From assembly GCA_024274705.1 (NCBI GenBank), contig JAJSAL010000088.1, positions 1 through 43,185 on the forward strand: 43,185 bases of DNA, in the 5' to 3' direction. The position numbers and the translations under genes were made by a program. The notes under the pieces were generated by a model, which saw only the letters and a program-made list of their open reading frames with translations, ran no database searches and was not told where the DNA came from. Within the stretch, counting starts at the first letter, position 1. The number at the start of each line of letters is the position of its first letter. Below, piece by piece: positions 34,825 through 43,060 of this stretch. This stretch comes from Spirochaetota bacterium (GTDB taxonomy: Bacteria > Spirochaetota > Spirochaetia > SPDA01 > JAJSAL01).

Positions 34825-34843
34825 CTATATTTTCAGCATATAG
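34825..34843. promoter_or_regulatory. Inverted repeat upstream of the formate dehydrogenase promoter
   Basis: CTATAT (34825-34830) and ATATAG (34838-34843), perfect 6-base arms with a 7-base spacer, 16 bases before the -35 box. A possible regulator site; the arms are short and AT-rich, so chance is possible. Confidence 0.35.
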
Positions 34844-34859
34844 ATTAGCATCAGAAGAT

Positions 34860-34887
34860 TTGACAATTCCGGCTTCTCTGCTATACT
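34860..34887 (+). promoter_or_regulatory. Sigma-70-type promoter of the nuoE-nuoF-fdhA operon
   Basis: Consensus TTGACA (34860-34865) and TATACT (34882-34887), 16 bases apart. Transcription would start near 34894, leaving about 80 bases of leader before nuoE. Confidence 0.7.
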
Positions 34888-34975
34888 GTACCCACATCTT
34901 GAGACACAGCCTTAGCCTTTACCACGCCAGGAGTTCTTGAGATAATGCGGAATAGTTGAAAGGAGATGCCTGTAC

Positions 34976-35455
34976 ATGCCTGAAAAGACCCGACAGAATA
35001 TCGACCTGAAACCGGCTGAAGAAATAGTAAAGCAATTTCCCCGCCTGACCCGGGACAAGCTGATACCGATTCTGCAGCAACTGCAGGATGCCTACGGATA
35101 TCTTCCTGTTCCGGTGCTCCAGTGGGTAAGTAACAAAACCGGCATCCCTTCCAGCAGGATGCACGGGGTCATCACCTTCTACTCCCAGTTCTACACCGAA
35201 CCTCACGGGAAACACACCATTCGTTGCTGCGAAGGGACGGCCTGCCATGTTAAAGGGAGCCCCCGGATCGCGGAAAGGGTCATGGACGAACTGGATGTTG
35301 CTCCCGGTGAGACCACAAAGGATATGAAATTTACATTCGAGCCTGTCGCCTGTCTGGGGACCTGTTTTCTGGCGCCGGTGATCATGGTGAATAACGATTA
35401 TTACGGTCAGCTTACACCTGATAAGATCCCGCAGATCCTGAAAAACTATTCGTAA
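34976..35455 (+). CDS. NuoE-type 2Fe-2S subunit of NADH-linked formate dehydrogenase
   Basis: A 159-aa NuoE protein with 2Fe-2S ligands in RCCEGTACHVKGS and CLGTCFLAP and the usual N-terminal helical domain (LIPILQQLQDAYGYLPV). It begins a three-gene operon with nuoF (10-base gap) and fdhA. AAGGAG lies ten bases before the ATG. It relays electrons between the FMN of NuoF and the FdhA clusters. Confidence 0.93.
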   Translation: MPEKTRQNIDLKPAEEIVKQFPRLTRDKLIPILQQLQDAYGYLPVPVLQWVSNKTGIPSSRMHGVITFYSQFYTEPHGKHTIRCCEGTACHVKGSPRIAERVMDELDVAPGETTKDMKFTFEPVACLGTCFLAPVIMVNNDYYGQLTPDKIPQILKNYS

Positions 35456-35465
35456 GGACGATCAT

Positions 35466-37313
35466 ATGACCAATCCTACTATATCCAGCTTAAACGACTT
35501 GAATAAAATCAAAGAGCGGATAGCGAAAGAAAGCATTTATTCCAGGCGTGTTTTGATCTGTATGACCGGGTGCAGGGCCCTCGGCGCCGAAGCAGTGGGC
35601 AAAGCATTCCGCTCAAAAATCAAAGAGGCCGGCCTGTCCGGTGAAGTGGAAATCGTAGATACAGGATGCCACGGACAGTGTTCCCGTGCCCCGGTGATCC
35701 TGATCGAGCCGGAACACTATATCTACGGAGGCGTAACGCCTGCGGATGTAGAAGACATCATCGAAATAACCCTGAAACAGGGAAAACCGGTAGAGCGCCT
35801 CTGTTCCGGTTCCAATGGACAGGTAACACCCGTGTTGGATGATGTCCCGTTTTATAAACATCAGAAGAAAGAAGTGCTTAAATACTGCGGCCGGGTGGAT
35901 CCGCGGAAGATCGATTCCGCTATAGCCGTTGGCGGATACGAAGCTGCGGCTATAGCCATCACCGGCATGAAGCCCGGGGAAGTGATCCAGGAAGTACTGG
36001 ATGCAGGGCTCCAGGGCAGAGGAGGTGCAGGGTTTTCCACCGGTATGAAGTGGAATTTCTGCAGGCAGGCACAAGGCGATGAAAAATATCTTGTGTGTAA
36101 CGCCGACGAGGGGGACCCAGGTGCGTTCATGGACAGGGCCCTGTTGGAGGGAACCCCTCACCAGGTAATAGAAGGGATGATCATTGCAGCCTATGCAATA
36201 GGTGCGTCAGGGGGATTTATCTATGTCCGGGCGGAGTATCCCATAGCAGTTGATCATATAACCAGGGCTATTGCCCAGGCCAGGCAGTGGGGGCTGCTCG
36301 GGAATAATATCCTGGGAACGGATTTCAGCTTCGACATCGATGTGCGTATGGGTGCAGGTGCTTTTGTATGCGGTGAAGAAACGGCTCTTATCGCTTCCCT
36401 GGAAGGGGAGAGGGGTATGCCCAGACCGAGACCTCCCTTTCCCGCGGTTAAGGGGTTTATGGGAAAGCCGACAAATATCAACAACGTGGAAACCCTGGCA
36501 AACATTCCTCTCATCATCAACAAGGGGAAAAAATGGTTTTCCGACACCGGGACGGAAACGAGTAAAGGAACAAAAATATTCGCCCTGGCAGGTAAGGTGA
36601 ACGATACAGGACTCGTGGAAGTGCCCATGGGCGTTACCTTAAGGGAAATCGTATTCGGTGTAGGCGGGGGTGTTCCCGATGGAAGAAAATTCAAAGCGGC
36701 TCAGATGGGGGGGCCTTCCGGAGGATGCGTTCCCGCGGAATTTCTCGACCTTCCCATTGACTATGAATCGGTAAAAAAGATCGGGGCTATTGTCGGTTCC
36801 GGCGGGCTTATCGTTATGGACGACAACACCTGTATGATCGATGTGGCCAGGTTTTTTCTCGATTTTACACAGAAGGAATCCTGCGGTAAATGTGTCCCCT
36901 GCAGGGTGGGAACCCGGCACATGGTGGACATCTTACAGAAGATCAGTAACGGAGAGGGGGAGCCCGGCGATTTATTAAAACTGGAAAAGCTTGCGAAGGT
37001 CGTTAAAACCGGCTCTCTCTGCGGGCTCGGTCAGACCGCACCGAACCCGGTGCTGACGACGATCAAGTACTTCAAGGACGAATACGAGGCTCACATCAAT
37101 GAAAAACGGTGTCCTGCGGGGGTGTGCAAGGAGCTGATCACGTACAGAATCATCGAAGAGGCCTGCAAAGCCTGCGGTAAATGCAAAAAAGTGTGCCCTG
37201 TGGATGCGATAACCGGTGAAAAGAACGTGCCCCATGTGATCGATCCGGTCATCTGTATCAAATGCGGTCAATGCAAAGACGTGTGTCCCTTCGATGCCGT
37301 TGAAATCGCATAA
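35466..37313 (+). CDS. NuoF/HydB-type NADH-binding subunit of formate dehydrogenase
   Basis: A 615-aa FMN/NADH subunit: N-terminal 2Fe-2S domain (CMTGCRALGAEA with GCHGQCSRAP), core motifs GLQGRGGAGFSTGMKW and [14 protein letters not shown], 4Fe-4S motif ESCGKCVPCRVG, and C-terminal CKACGKCKKVCP and CIKCGQCKDVCP. The core GRGGAGF is the commoner form, unlike the GRGGGGF of the other two NuoF copies in this window. It precedes fdhA by 27 bases. Confidence 0.93.
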   Translation: MTNPTISSLNDLNKIKERIAKESIYSRRVLICMTGCRALGAEAVGKAFRSKIKEAGLSGEVEIVDTGCHGQCSRAPVILIEPEHYIYGGVTPADVEDIIEITLKQGKPVERLCSGSNGQVTPVLDDVPFYKHQKKEVLKYCGRVDPRKIDSAIAVGGYEAAAIAITGMKPGEVIQEVLDAGLQGRGGAGFSTGMKWNFCRQAQGDEKYLVCNADEGDPGAFMDRALLEGTPHQVIEGMIIAAYAIGASGGFIYVRAEYPIAVDHITRAIAQARQWGLLGNNILGTDFSFDIDVRMGAGAFVCGEETALIASLEGERGMPRPRPPFPAVKGFMGKPTNINNVETLANIPLIINKGKKWFSDTGTETSKGTKIFALAGKVNDTGLVEVPMGVTLREIVFGVGGGVPDGRKFKAAQMGGPSGGCVPAEFLDLPIDYESVKKIGAIVGSGGLIVMDDNTCMIDVARFFLDFTQKESCGKCVPCRVGTRHMVDILQKISNGEGEPGDLLKLEKLAKVVKTGSLCGLGQTAPNPVLTTIKYFKDEYEAHINEKRCPAGVCKELITYRIIEEACKACGKCKKVCPVDAITGEKNVPHVIDPVICIKCGQCKDVCPFDAVEIA

Positions 37314-37340
37314 CGTAACATACATGAGAGAGGAACAGGT

Positions 37341-40043
37341 ATGGGCCAGATAACATTAACGATAGACGACAGAGATATTACGGCCGAAGAAGGAGAAACG
37401 ATCCTCAATATCGCGGCTGAAAACAGTATCGATATCCCTAATCTCTGCTACGATAAAAGAATGACACCTACCGGTGCGTGCAGACTGTGCCTGGTGGAAA
37501 TAGAAGGGCAAAGGGGACTGCAGACGTCCTGTACCCGGATTGGTGAAGACGGTATGGTCATCTACACCGAAACCGATGAAATTACAGCCCTCCGCAAAGC
37601 GACCCTGGAACTCCTTATGAGTGAGCACCGCCTGGCCTGTACAACATGCGATGTTGACGGGGACTGCCTTCTACAAGATTACGCCTATCGGTACCAGATC
37701 AATGAAAAGCAGTATCCCTATCTCGATCTTAAAGTATCGAGTTTCAACTACACCAGCCGGGACAAAGCGATCCAATACGACCCGACAAAATGTATCCGGT
37801 GCCAGAGATGTGTAAAGATCTGCAGGGAAGTGCAGGGGATAGAAGCTCTTACCTTACGGAACAGAAGCGGGGAAGTTTTAGTCACAACCGGATTCGACGT
37901 GCCCCTGAAAGAATCGGTATGCGAGACCTGCGGTCTGTGTGTAAGCACCTGCCCGACGGGTGCCCTCTACGACAAAGCCGCCCGGGGGAAGGGGCGGGCA
38001 AAGGACCTTATCAGGACACGGACTACATGCACCTATTGCGGTGTGGGATGTCAGCTGGACATCAATGTGAACAGGAAAAACGGCCGGTTCGTCCGTGTAA
38101 CCAGCGAAACCGGGATTATCCCTAATGCCGGAAACACCTGTGTAAAAGGGAAATACGGCATGGATTTTATCCAGAGTAAGGACCGGATTACAACCCCCCT
38201 GATCAGGGAAAACGGATCGTTCCGTGAGGCGACCTGGGAAGAAGCCCTGGACCTGACAGCAAAAAAGCTTACTGAACTAAAAGACACCTACGGGCCGGAC
38301 ACCGTCGCAGGCTTGAGTTCCGCCAGGACTACCAACGAAGACAATTACATCATGCAGAAATTCATCCGGGCTGTCATTGGTACCAACAACGTGGATCACT
38401 GCGCAAGGCTCTGTCATGCCAGCACTGTTGCAGGACTGGCCCGGGCTTTCGGCAGCGGAGCTATGACCAACAGTATCGAGGAGCTGGGAAGGGCGCCTGT
38501 TGTATTTGTCATTGGTTCCAACACTACCGAATGCCATCCTGTTATCGGAATACTGATACGCCAGGCCGTGGCGTCAGGGAGAACGAAACTGATTGTTGCA
38601 GACCCGAGACAGATTTCCCTGACGGATATTGCGGATATCCATCTGCAGCAGCGGTCCGGATCGGATGTAGCCCTGATCAACGCCATGATGAACGTCATCA
38701 TCGAGGAGAAACTCCATGATGTTTCATATATCCGGGAACGGACAGAAGGATTCGATGATATTATCGACACCATCAAACAGAATACTCCCGAATTTGCCGA
38801 AGGCATCACCGGTGTACCCGCCGAAGACATCCGGACGGCAGCCAGGATGTACGCCTCGGCCGAATCGGCATCCATCGTGTATTCCATGGGCATTACCCAG
38901 CACACCACAGGGACGGACAACGTCCTTTCCCTGGCTAATCTGGCCATGATGACCGGCAACGTGGGAAAAGAATGTTCCGGGGTAAATCCATTACGGGGAC
39001 AGAACAACGTGCAGGGAGCCTGTGACCTGGGGGCCTTACCGAATGTATACAACGGGTACCAGAAAGTCGATGACCCGGCTGTACATGAAAAATTCGAAAA
39101 AGCCTGGGATGCGAAATTGTCGAACAAACCGGGTCTTACAGTGGTGGAGATTATAAACGGTGCCGCTGACGGATTGGTAAAAGGGATATACATCATGGGG
39201 GAGAATCCCATGTTGAGTGATCCCGACATAGCTCATGTGGAAGAAGGGCTTAAGAACCTGGAGTTCCTGGTGGTACAGGACATCTTTTTGAGCGAAACAG
39301 CCCTGCTGGCCGATGTAGTACTTCCGGCATGCAGCTTTGCAGAGAAGGAGGGCACCTTCACCAATACGGAACGGAGAGTACAGAGGGTGCGTAAAGCTCT
39401 CGAGCAGCCGGGCCAGGCCAGGGAGGACTGGAAAATCATCTGTGACGTTGCGGAGCGGATGGGCTATGTGATGAAATATGACAGCCCGGAGCGTATCCAG
39501 GAAGAAATTTCCGAACTTACACCCATCTATGGCGGTATCCTGTACCCGAGGATAGAACAGACAGGTCTCCAGTGGCCCTGCCCGGAAACGGATCATAAAG
39601 GGACTACGTTCCTCCATAAGGAACAGTTCACCCGGGGGAAAGGCAAGTTCCACAAGGTCGAATTCCTGCCGCCTAAAGAGATGCCCGACGAAGAGTATCC
39701 CTTTATCCTGACAACAGGAAGGATGCTCCAGCACTGGCACACGGGAACGATGACCAGGAGATGTGAAGTCCTGAACGATCTCGTTCCTCACGGCGCCCTG
39801 GAAATCCACCCGGCCAACGCACGGGATCTCGGCATTACCCAGGGCGATATGGTTGCGGTAAGTTCCCGGCGGGGCCTTATCGAAGTACCTGCAAATGTGA
39901 CGGACATGGTGGGAAGCGGTACCGTATTCATGGCGTTCCACTTCAGGGAACATGCTGCGAACAGGCTCACCATCGCAGCCCTGGACCCTGTCGCAAAAAT
40001 ACCGGAGTTTAAAGTGTGCGCTGTGAAAGTGGAGAAAGTGTAG
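37341..40043 (+). CDS. fdhA: Molybdenum/tungsten formate dehydrogenase catalytic subunit (Cys form)
   Basis: Interconverts formate and CO2. The 900-aa protein starts with a NuoG-like module: 2Fe-2S domain (CYDKRMTPTGACRLC), a His/Cys cluster motif (HRLACTTCDVDGDC) and two 4Fe-4S motifs (CIRCQRCVKIC, CETCGLCVSTCP). The catalytic part has the 4Fe-4S motif CTYCGVGCQ with NTCVKGKYG, and the active-site stretch DHCARLCHASTVAGL, in which residue 358 is Cys (TGT) where many enzymes have selenocysteine. The molybdopterin-binding C-terminal domain is complete. Upstream nuoE and nuoF make it NAD-linked, possibly bifurcating with ferredoxin. Start has GAGAGAGGAAC upstream; stop TAG. mobB and mobA downstream would supply the bis-MGD cofactor. 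Confidence 0.95.
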   Translation: MGQITLTIDDRDITAEEGETILNIAAENSIDIPNLCYDKRMTPTGACRLCLVEIEGQRGLQTSCTRIGEDGMVIYTETDEITALRKATLELLMSEHRLACTTCDVDGDCLLQDYAYRYQINEKQYPYLDLKVSSFNYTSRDKAIQYDPTKCIRCQRCVKICREVQGIEALTLRNRSGEVLVTTGFDVPLKESVCETCGLCVSTCPTGALYDKAARGKGRAKDLIRTRTTCTYCGVGCQLDINVNRKNGRFVRVTSETGIIPNAGNTCVKGKYGMDFIQSKDRITTPLIRENGSFREATWEEALDLTAKKLTELKDTYGPDTVAGLSSARTTNEDNYIMQKFIRAVIGTNNVDHCARLCHASTVAGLARAFGSGAMTNSIEELGRAPVVFVIGSNTTECHPVIGILIRQAVASGRTKLIVADPRQISLTDIADIHLQQRSGSDVALINAMMNVIIEEKLHDVSYIRERTEGFDDIIDTIKQNTPEFAEGITGVPAEDIRTAARMYASAESASIVYSMGITQHTTGTDNVLSLANLAMMTGNVGKECSGVNPLRGQNNVQGACDLGALPNVYNGYQKVDDPAVHEKFEKAWDAKLSNKPGLTVVEIINGAADGLVKGIYIMGENPMLSDPDIAHVEEGLKNLEFLVVQDIFLSETALLADVVLPACSFAEKEGTFTNTERRVQRVRKALEQPGQAREDWKIICDVAERMGYVMKYDSPERIQEEISELTPIYGGILYPRIEQTGLQWPCPETDHKGTTFLHKEQFTRGKGKFHKVEFLPPKEMPDEEYPFILTTGRMLQHWHTGTMTRRCEVLNDLVPHGALEIHPANARDLGITQGDMVAVSSRRGLIEVPANVTDMVGSGTVFMAFHFREHAANRLTIAALDPVAKIPEFKVCAVKVEKV

Positions 40044-40072
40044 GGGGTAACGCCCGGCTGAATGCTAAGGCA

Positions 40073-41464
40073 TCAGTCATCGGAAAATATCCGGTAGGTA
40101 TTTTTCCCATCCTGTTTTGCCCTGTACATTGCAATATCCGCTTTTTTAATAAGATCTTCGATGTTGTCCGAATCCTCAGGATAGAAAGAGATACCGATGC
40201 TCGCCCCTATGGTAAACACATCGCCGTTCAGAACAACTTCATCTGAAAGAGCTTTTAGTATTTTCGAAGCAGCAATTCTGCAGTCTTCCTGGTGATTTAT
40301 ATCAGGAAGGATCACGGCGAACTCATCGCCCCCCATACGGGCTACTGTATCGGAACTCCGCAGGGCGTTGGCGATCCGTTGTGCCAGGGCCTTGAGCAGT
40401 TTGTCTCCCGTGTCGTGTCCGTAATTATCGTTCACTTCTTTAAAGCCGTCAAGATCGAGATACATAAGCGCGCATTTCCACCTTTCCCTTTTCGCCATAT
40501 TCAGGGCCTGGCGGACCCTGTCATAGAAAAGAACGCGATTGGCCAACCCTGTGAGTTCGTCATAATGGGCCAGCTTGAGGAGCTTCTCTTCCATGATCTT
40601 CCGCCGGGTAATGTTTTGAACGATCCCGTAGGACCGGGTACAGTTCTTCGCTTCATCGAATGTATAGGTGGCTTCAGCCCAGACAACCCGTCCACGTTTA
40701 CGGGGTATGGATAACCGAAATTCGAGACGCCCTTTATCATTCAACCGCCGGATCCCTTTGAAGAAATGTTTAGCCTGGTTTCTCTGTTCCGGAACCACTG
40801 TGGTATCGATAATCTCATCAATGTTCAGAGAACCTTCGTCTTCATCGATATCGAAGATCCTTCTGAACTCCTGTGAGGCTGAAAAAACTTCAGGTACAAC
40901 ATCATACTCCCAGTTACCGATTTGCGCTCTTCTTTGGGCATCCATCAATTGGTTTCTGTCTTTTACTATCTCTTTATTCCACTCCTCGAATTTTTTCATA
41001 ATCCGGGAAACCATGATTCCAATAGTCAGGAGGGTGATTATAGTTGTACTGGCGACAGAGAATACTCCGCCCCGGACAGGCACCAATATCTCAGAACTGC
41101 AATAGTTTTGAATAACCGGTATGACTATGTGGACCAGGAGGACCGGGACCACATAACTCATGCAGCCTATTACGGTAAGTACGATGACATGCTTCGGCCG
41201 CAGAAGAAAACCGGAAACAAAAAGACAGAAGGCGAATCCCAGTTCCACGTGGTTGAAGATTCCCTGCTGGATATACACAAAGTATCCCAGCTGCAGGAAA
41301 AAGACGATAAACCAAATGTATATTATTGCAACCTGGAAACGCTCATTACGGATATAAATGAGGAACACCGGATAGAGAATGACATCCAGAAGAAGGATCC
41401 AGAAAACAGAGTAACGCCTGCCGAACCCCAGGAGCTGCATGGACACCAATATAATGAGCACCAA
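40073..41464 (-). CDS. Membrane-bound diguanylate cyclase with PAS domain
   Basis: Makes c-di-GMP. The protein has about five to six N-terminal membrane segments, a short coiled coil, a PAS domain (QIGNWEYDVVPEVFS to SYGIVQNITRRK) and a GGDEF domain with the intact active site RMGGDEFAVIL and LTGLANRVLFYD. The start is uncertain: the earliest ATG/GTG/TTG candidates are in the first membrane helix (TTG 41464) without a ribosome site. The same frame stays open to 41591 and its peptide completes the first helix (LISSIICIITLLVL); the only well-placed Shine-Dalgarno (GGAG, 8 bases) points to an ATC codon at 41543-41545. Convergent with fdhA. Confidence 0.85.
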   Translation of the reverse strand: MVLIILVSMQLLGFGRRYSVFWILLLDVILYPVFLIYIRNERFQVAIIYIWFIVFFLQLGYFVYIQQGIFNHVELGFAFCLFVSGFLLRPKHVIVLTVIGCMSYVVPVLLVHIVIPVIQNYCSSEILVPVRGGVFSVASTTIITLLTIGIMVSRIMKKFEEWNKEIVKDRNQLMDAQRRAQIGNWEYDVVPEVFSASQEFRRIFDIDEDEGSLNIDEIIDTTVVPEQRNQAKHFFKGIRRLNDKGRLEFRLSIPRKRGRVVWAEATYTFDEAKNCTRSYGIVQNITRRKIMEEKLLKLAHYDELTGLANRVLFYDRVRQALNMAKRERWKCALMYLDLDGFKEVNDNYGHDTGDKLLKALAQRIANALRSSDTVARMGGDEFAVILPDINHQEDCRIAASKILKALSDEVVLNGDVFTIGASIGISFYPEDSDNIEDLIKKADIAMYRAKQDGKNTYRIFSDD

Positions 41465-41673
41465 TAGTGTGATAATGCAGATGATAGAAGAAATCAGTGT
41501 GAATCGTGAGGCAACGGCTCGTCTGTCTTCACCAGTAAAATCGATGTTCCATACTCCTGAAATGTCCGTTACTTTACTAAAAGTATAGCCCCCTTATGGA
41601 GTATTCACAAGTAAAAACACGATAATGGACTTTGTCATCAATTTCATCTATTATTATCACACGAACAGAAACC

Positions 41674-42198
41674 ATGAAAATCATCTGTGTTACGGCGGCA
41701 TACAGCAAACTCGGGAAAACAACCCTTGTGGAGAATCTTCTTCCCCTCCTTCAAGGATGGGCGGCCTGTAAGGTGACTGCCTGTATTCCCCACAAAGATG
41801 GGAAATGCCCCAGGGGACACGAGGACACCTGCGGTATCTGCAACTCTCTGGACCAGCCGTACATTATCGAAGAGGACAACAGTATTATCGATACCCCGGA
41901 TACCGATACCTGGCGGTACCTTAAAGCGGGTGCGGCGAAGGTGTTCTGGATCAAGGCACGGCCGGAGGCCCTGTCGGAAGCGATCACAAAAGTGAAAGAA
42001 CGGCTATCCTCGTTTCCCGGTGTCATCTTCGAGGGCAATCACGCTCTCTTGATCCTCGAACCGGATGTATCGGTCATGATTCTCTCCAAAAACAGCAAGT
42101 TCAAGAAATCCGCACTGTCGGTAAAACAGAAAGTTCAGATATTCGCGGAACCTGAACATTTTGAGAGCACTGCCGAAAAAATAGTATTGAACATATGA
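41674..42198 (+). CDS. mobB: MobB-like P-loop protein of molybdopterin cofactor synthesis
   Basis: A 174-aa protein with a P-loop-like N-terminus, TAAYSKLGKTTLVENLL, a Cys-rich stretch CPRGHEDTCGIC, and FEGNHALLILEPDVSVMI. MobB-like proteins bind GTP and assist attachment of GMP to molybdopterin. The Walker A is atypical (AAYSKLGKT lacks the first Gly). I chose ATG 41674; an earlier TTG lacks support. It overlaps mobA (ATGA) and follows the formate dehydrogenase block, which needs this cofactor. Call is moderate because the family is broad. Confidence 0.65.
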   Translation: MKIICVTAAYSKLGKTTLVENLLPLLQGWAACKVTACIPHKDGKCPRGHEDTCGICNSLDQPYIIEEDNSIIDTPDTDTWRYLKAGAAKVFWIKARPEALSEAITKVKERLSSFPGVIFEGNHALLILEPDVSVMILSKNSKFKKSALSVKQKVQIFAEPEHFESTAEKIVLNI

Positions 42199-42791
42199 CC
42201 GGGATCATTCTGGCAGGGGGTTCCGGCACGAGGATGGGAAGGAAGGATAAAGCCCTCCTTACTCTTAACGGGAAGACCTTCATCCAAAGAAAATCACACC
42301 TCCTTGGCAGTGTATGCAGAAATATCATTATAGTTTCTGCACAGGGAACTGATTATCCCGGTATCTCCGCACGGATCGTCCATGATGAAAAGCCCGGATA
42401 TGGACCCCTTATGGGACTATACACCGGTTTAAAAGCAAGTACCGATGAGATCAATTTTATCACTACAGTCGATTCCCCCTTCTTTTGTTCCGGGCTCGCA
42501 GAGTACCTGATCCGTCATATCGACTCCTTTGACGCAGTTGTTCCAAAGTGGAACGGTTTTATCGAACCTCTTTTCGCAGTTTATCGAAAAACATGTATCC
42601 CTTACATATTCAGACAATATGAACGGCGGAAAATCATCTCCTTCTATCCGTTTATCACTATTTCCTTTATCCCGGAATCACGTATCCGTTCTATCGATCC
42701 CGAAGGGCTTTCCTTTATCAACATCAATACCATGGAAGAGTACAACCGGATAAACGAATCCTCTCTTGTAACGGACAGGCAGGATACCTAA
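42195..42791 (+). CDS. mobA: Molybdenum cofactor guanylyltransferase
   Basis: A 198-aa nucleotidyltransferase with the signature GIILAGGSGTRMGRKDKALL, then the metal-binding TTVDSPFF and the family's GPLMGLYTGL. MobA transfers GMP from GTP to molybdopterin to form MGD, the cofactor of FdhA. It overlaps mobB by four bases. A general MobA-like NTP transferase is the alternative, but the MobB-type neighbour and fdhA support the molybdenum role. Confidence 0.85.
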   Translation: MTGIILAGGSGTRMGRKDKALLTLNGKTFIQRKSHLLGSVCRNIIIVSAQGTDYPGISARIVHDEKPGYGPLMGLYTGLKASTDEINFITTVDSPFFCSGLAEYLIRHIDSFDAVVPKWNGFIEPLFAVYRKTCIPYIFRQYERRKIISFYPFITISFIPESRIRSIDPEGLSFININTMEEYNRINESSLVTDRQDT

Positions 42792-43021
42792 GATCCCGGT
42801 GCATCACCTGCTATCAACCATTTCATCTCTGCCTTCGAACGATCCCCATATCTCTTCGATTCCCAAAAGGTTTTAGTATACAGAAACAACCCGTTTGGAT
42901 TTGTATCACAAGAAGGGGCGTTTTTCACTTTCGAAGAGTGATAAGGATTATAACCCAGTCTTTATCGCATGACGATGTTTGGGAACAAGTATGCCATATC
43001 GGGTACTGTATCATCCTCTGG

Positions 43022-43042
43022 TTAGGAAAAAGGTATTCCTAA
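43022..43042. repeat. Short perfect hairpin in the terminal gene-free region
   Basis: TTAGGAA (43022-43028) and TTCCTAA (43036-43042) pair perfectly over seven bases with a 7-base loop. It is one of three inverted repeats in the last 170 bases. The whole stretch 42792-43185 holds no gene that I can support; it is moderately AT-rich and has no clear terminator or tRNA. Confidence 0.55.
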
Positions 43043-43060
43043 GCTTAACCCATCTTCTAC

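Noticed and set aside
39036..39953. A 305-codon minus-strand frame opposite fdhA
   Set aside because: Antisense to the conserved molybdopterin domain; no start signal or family match.
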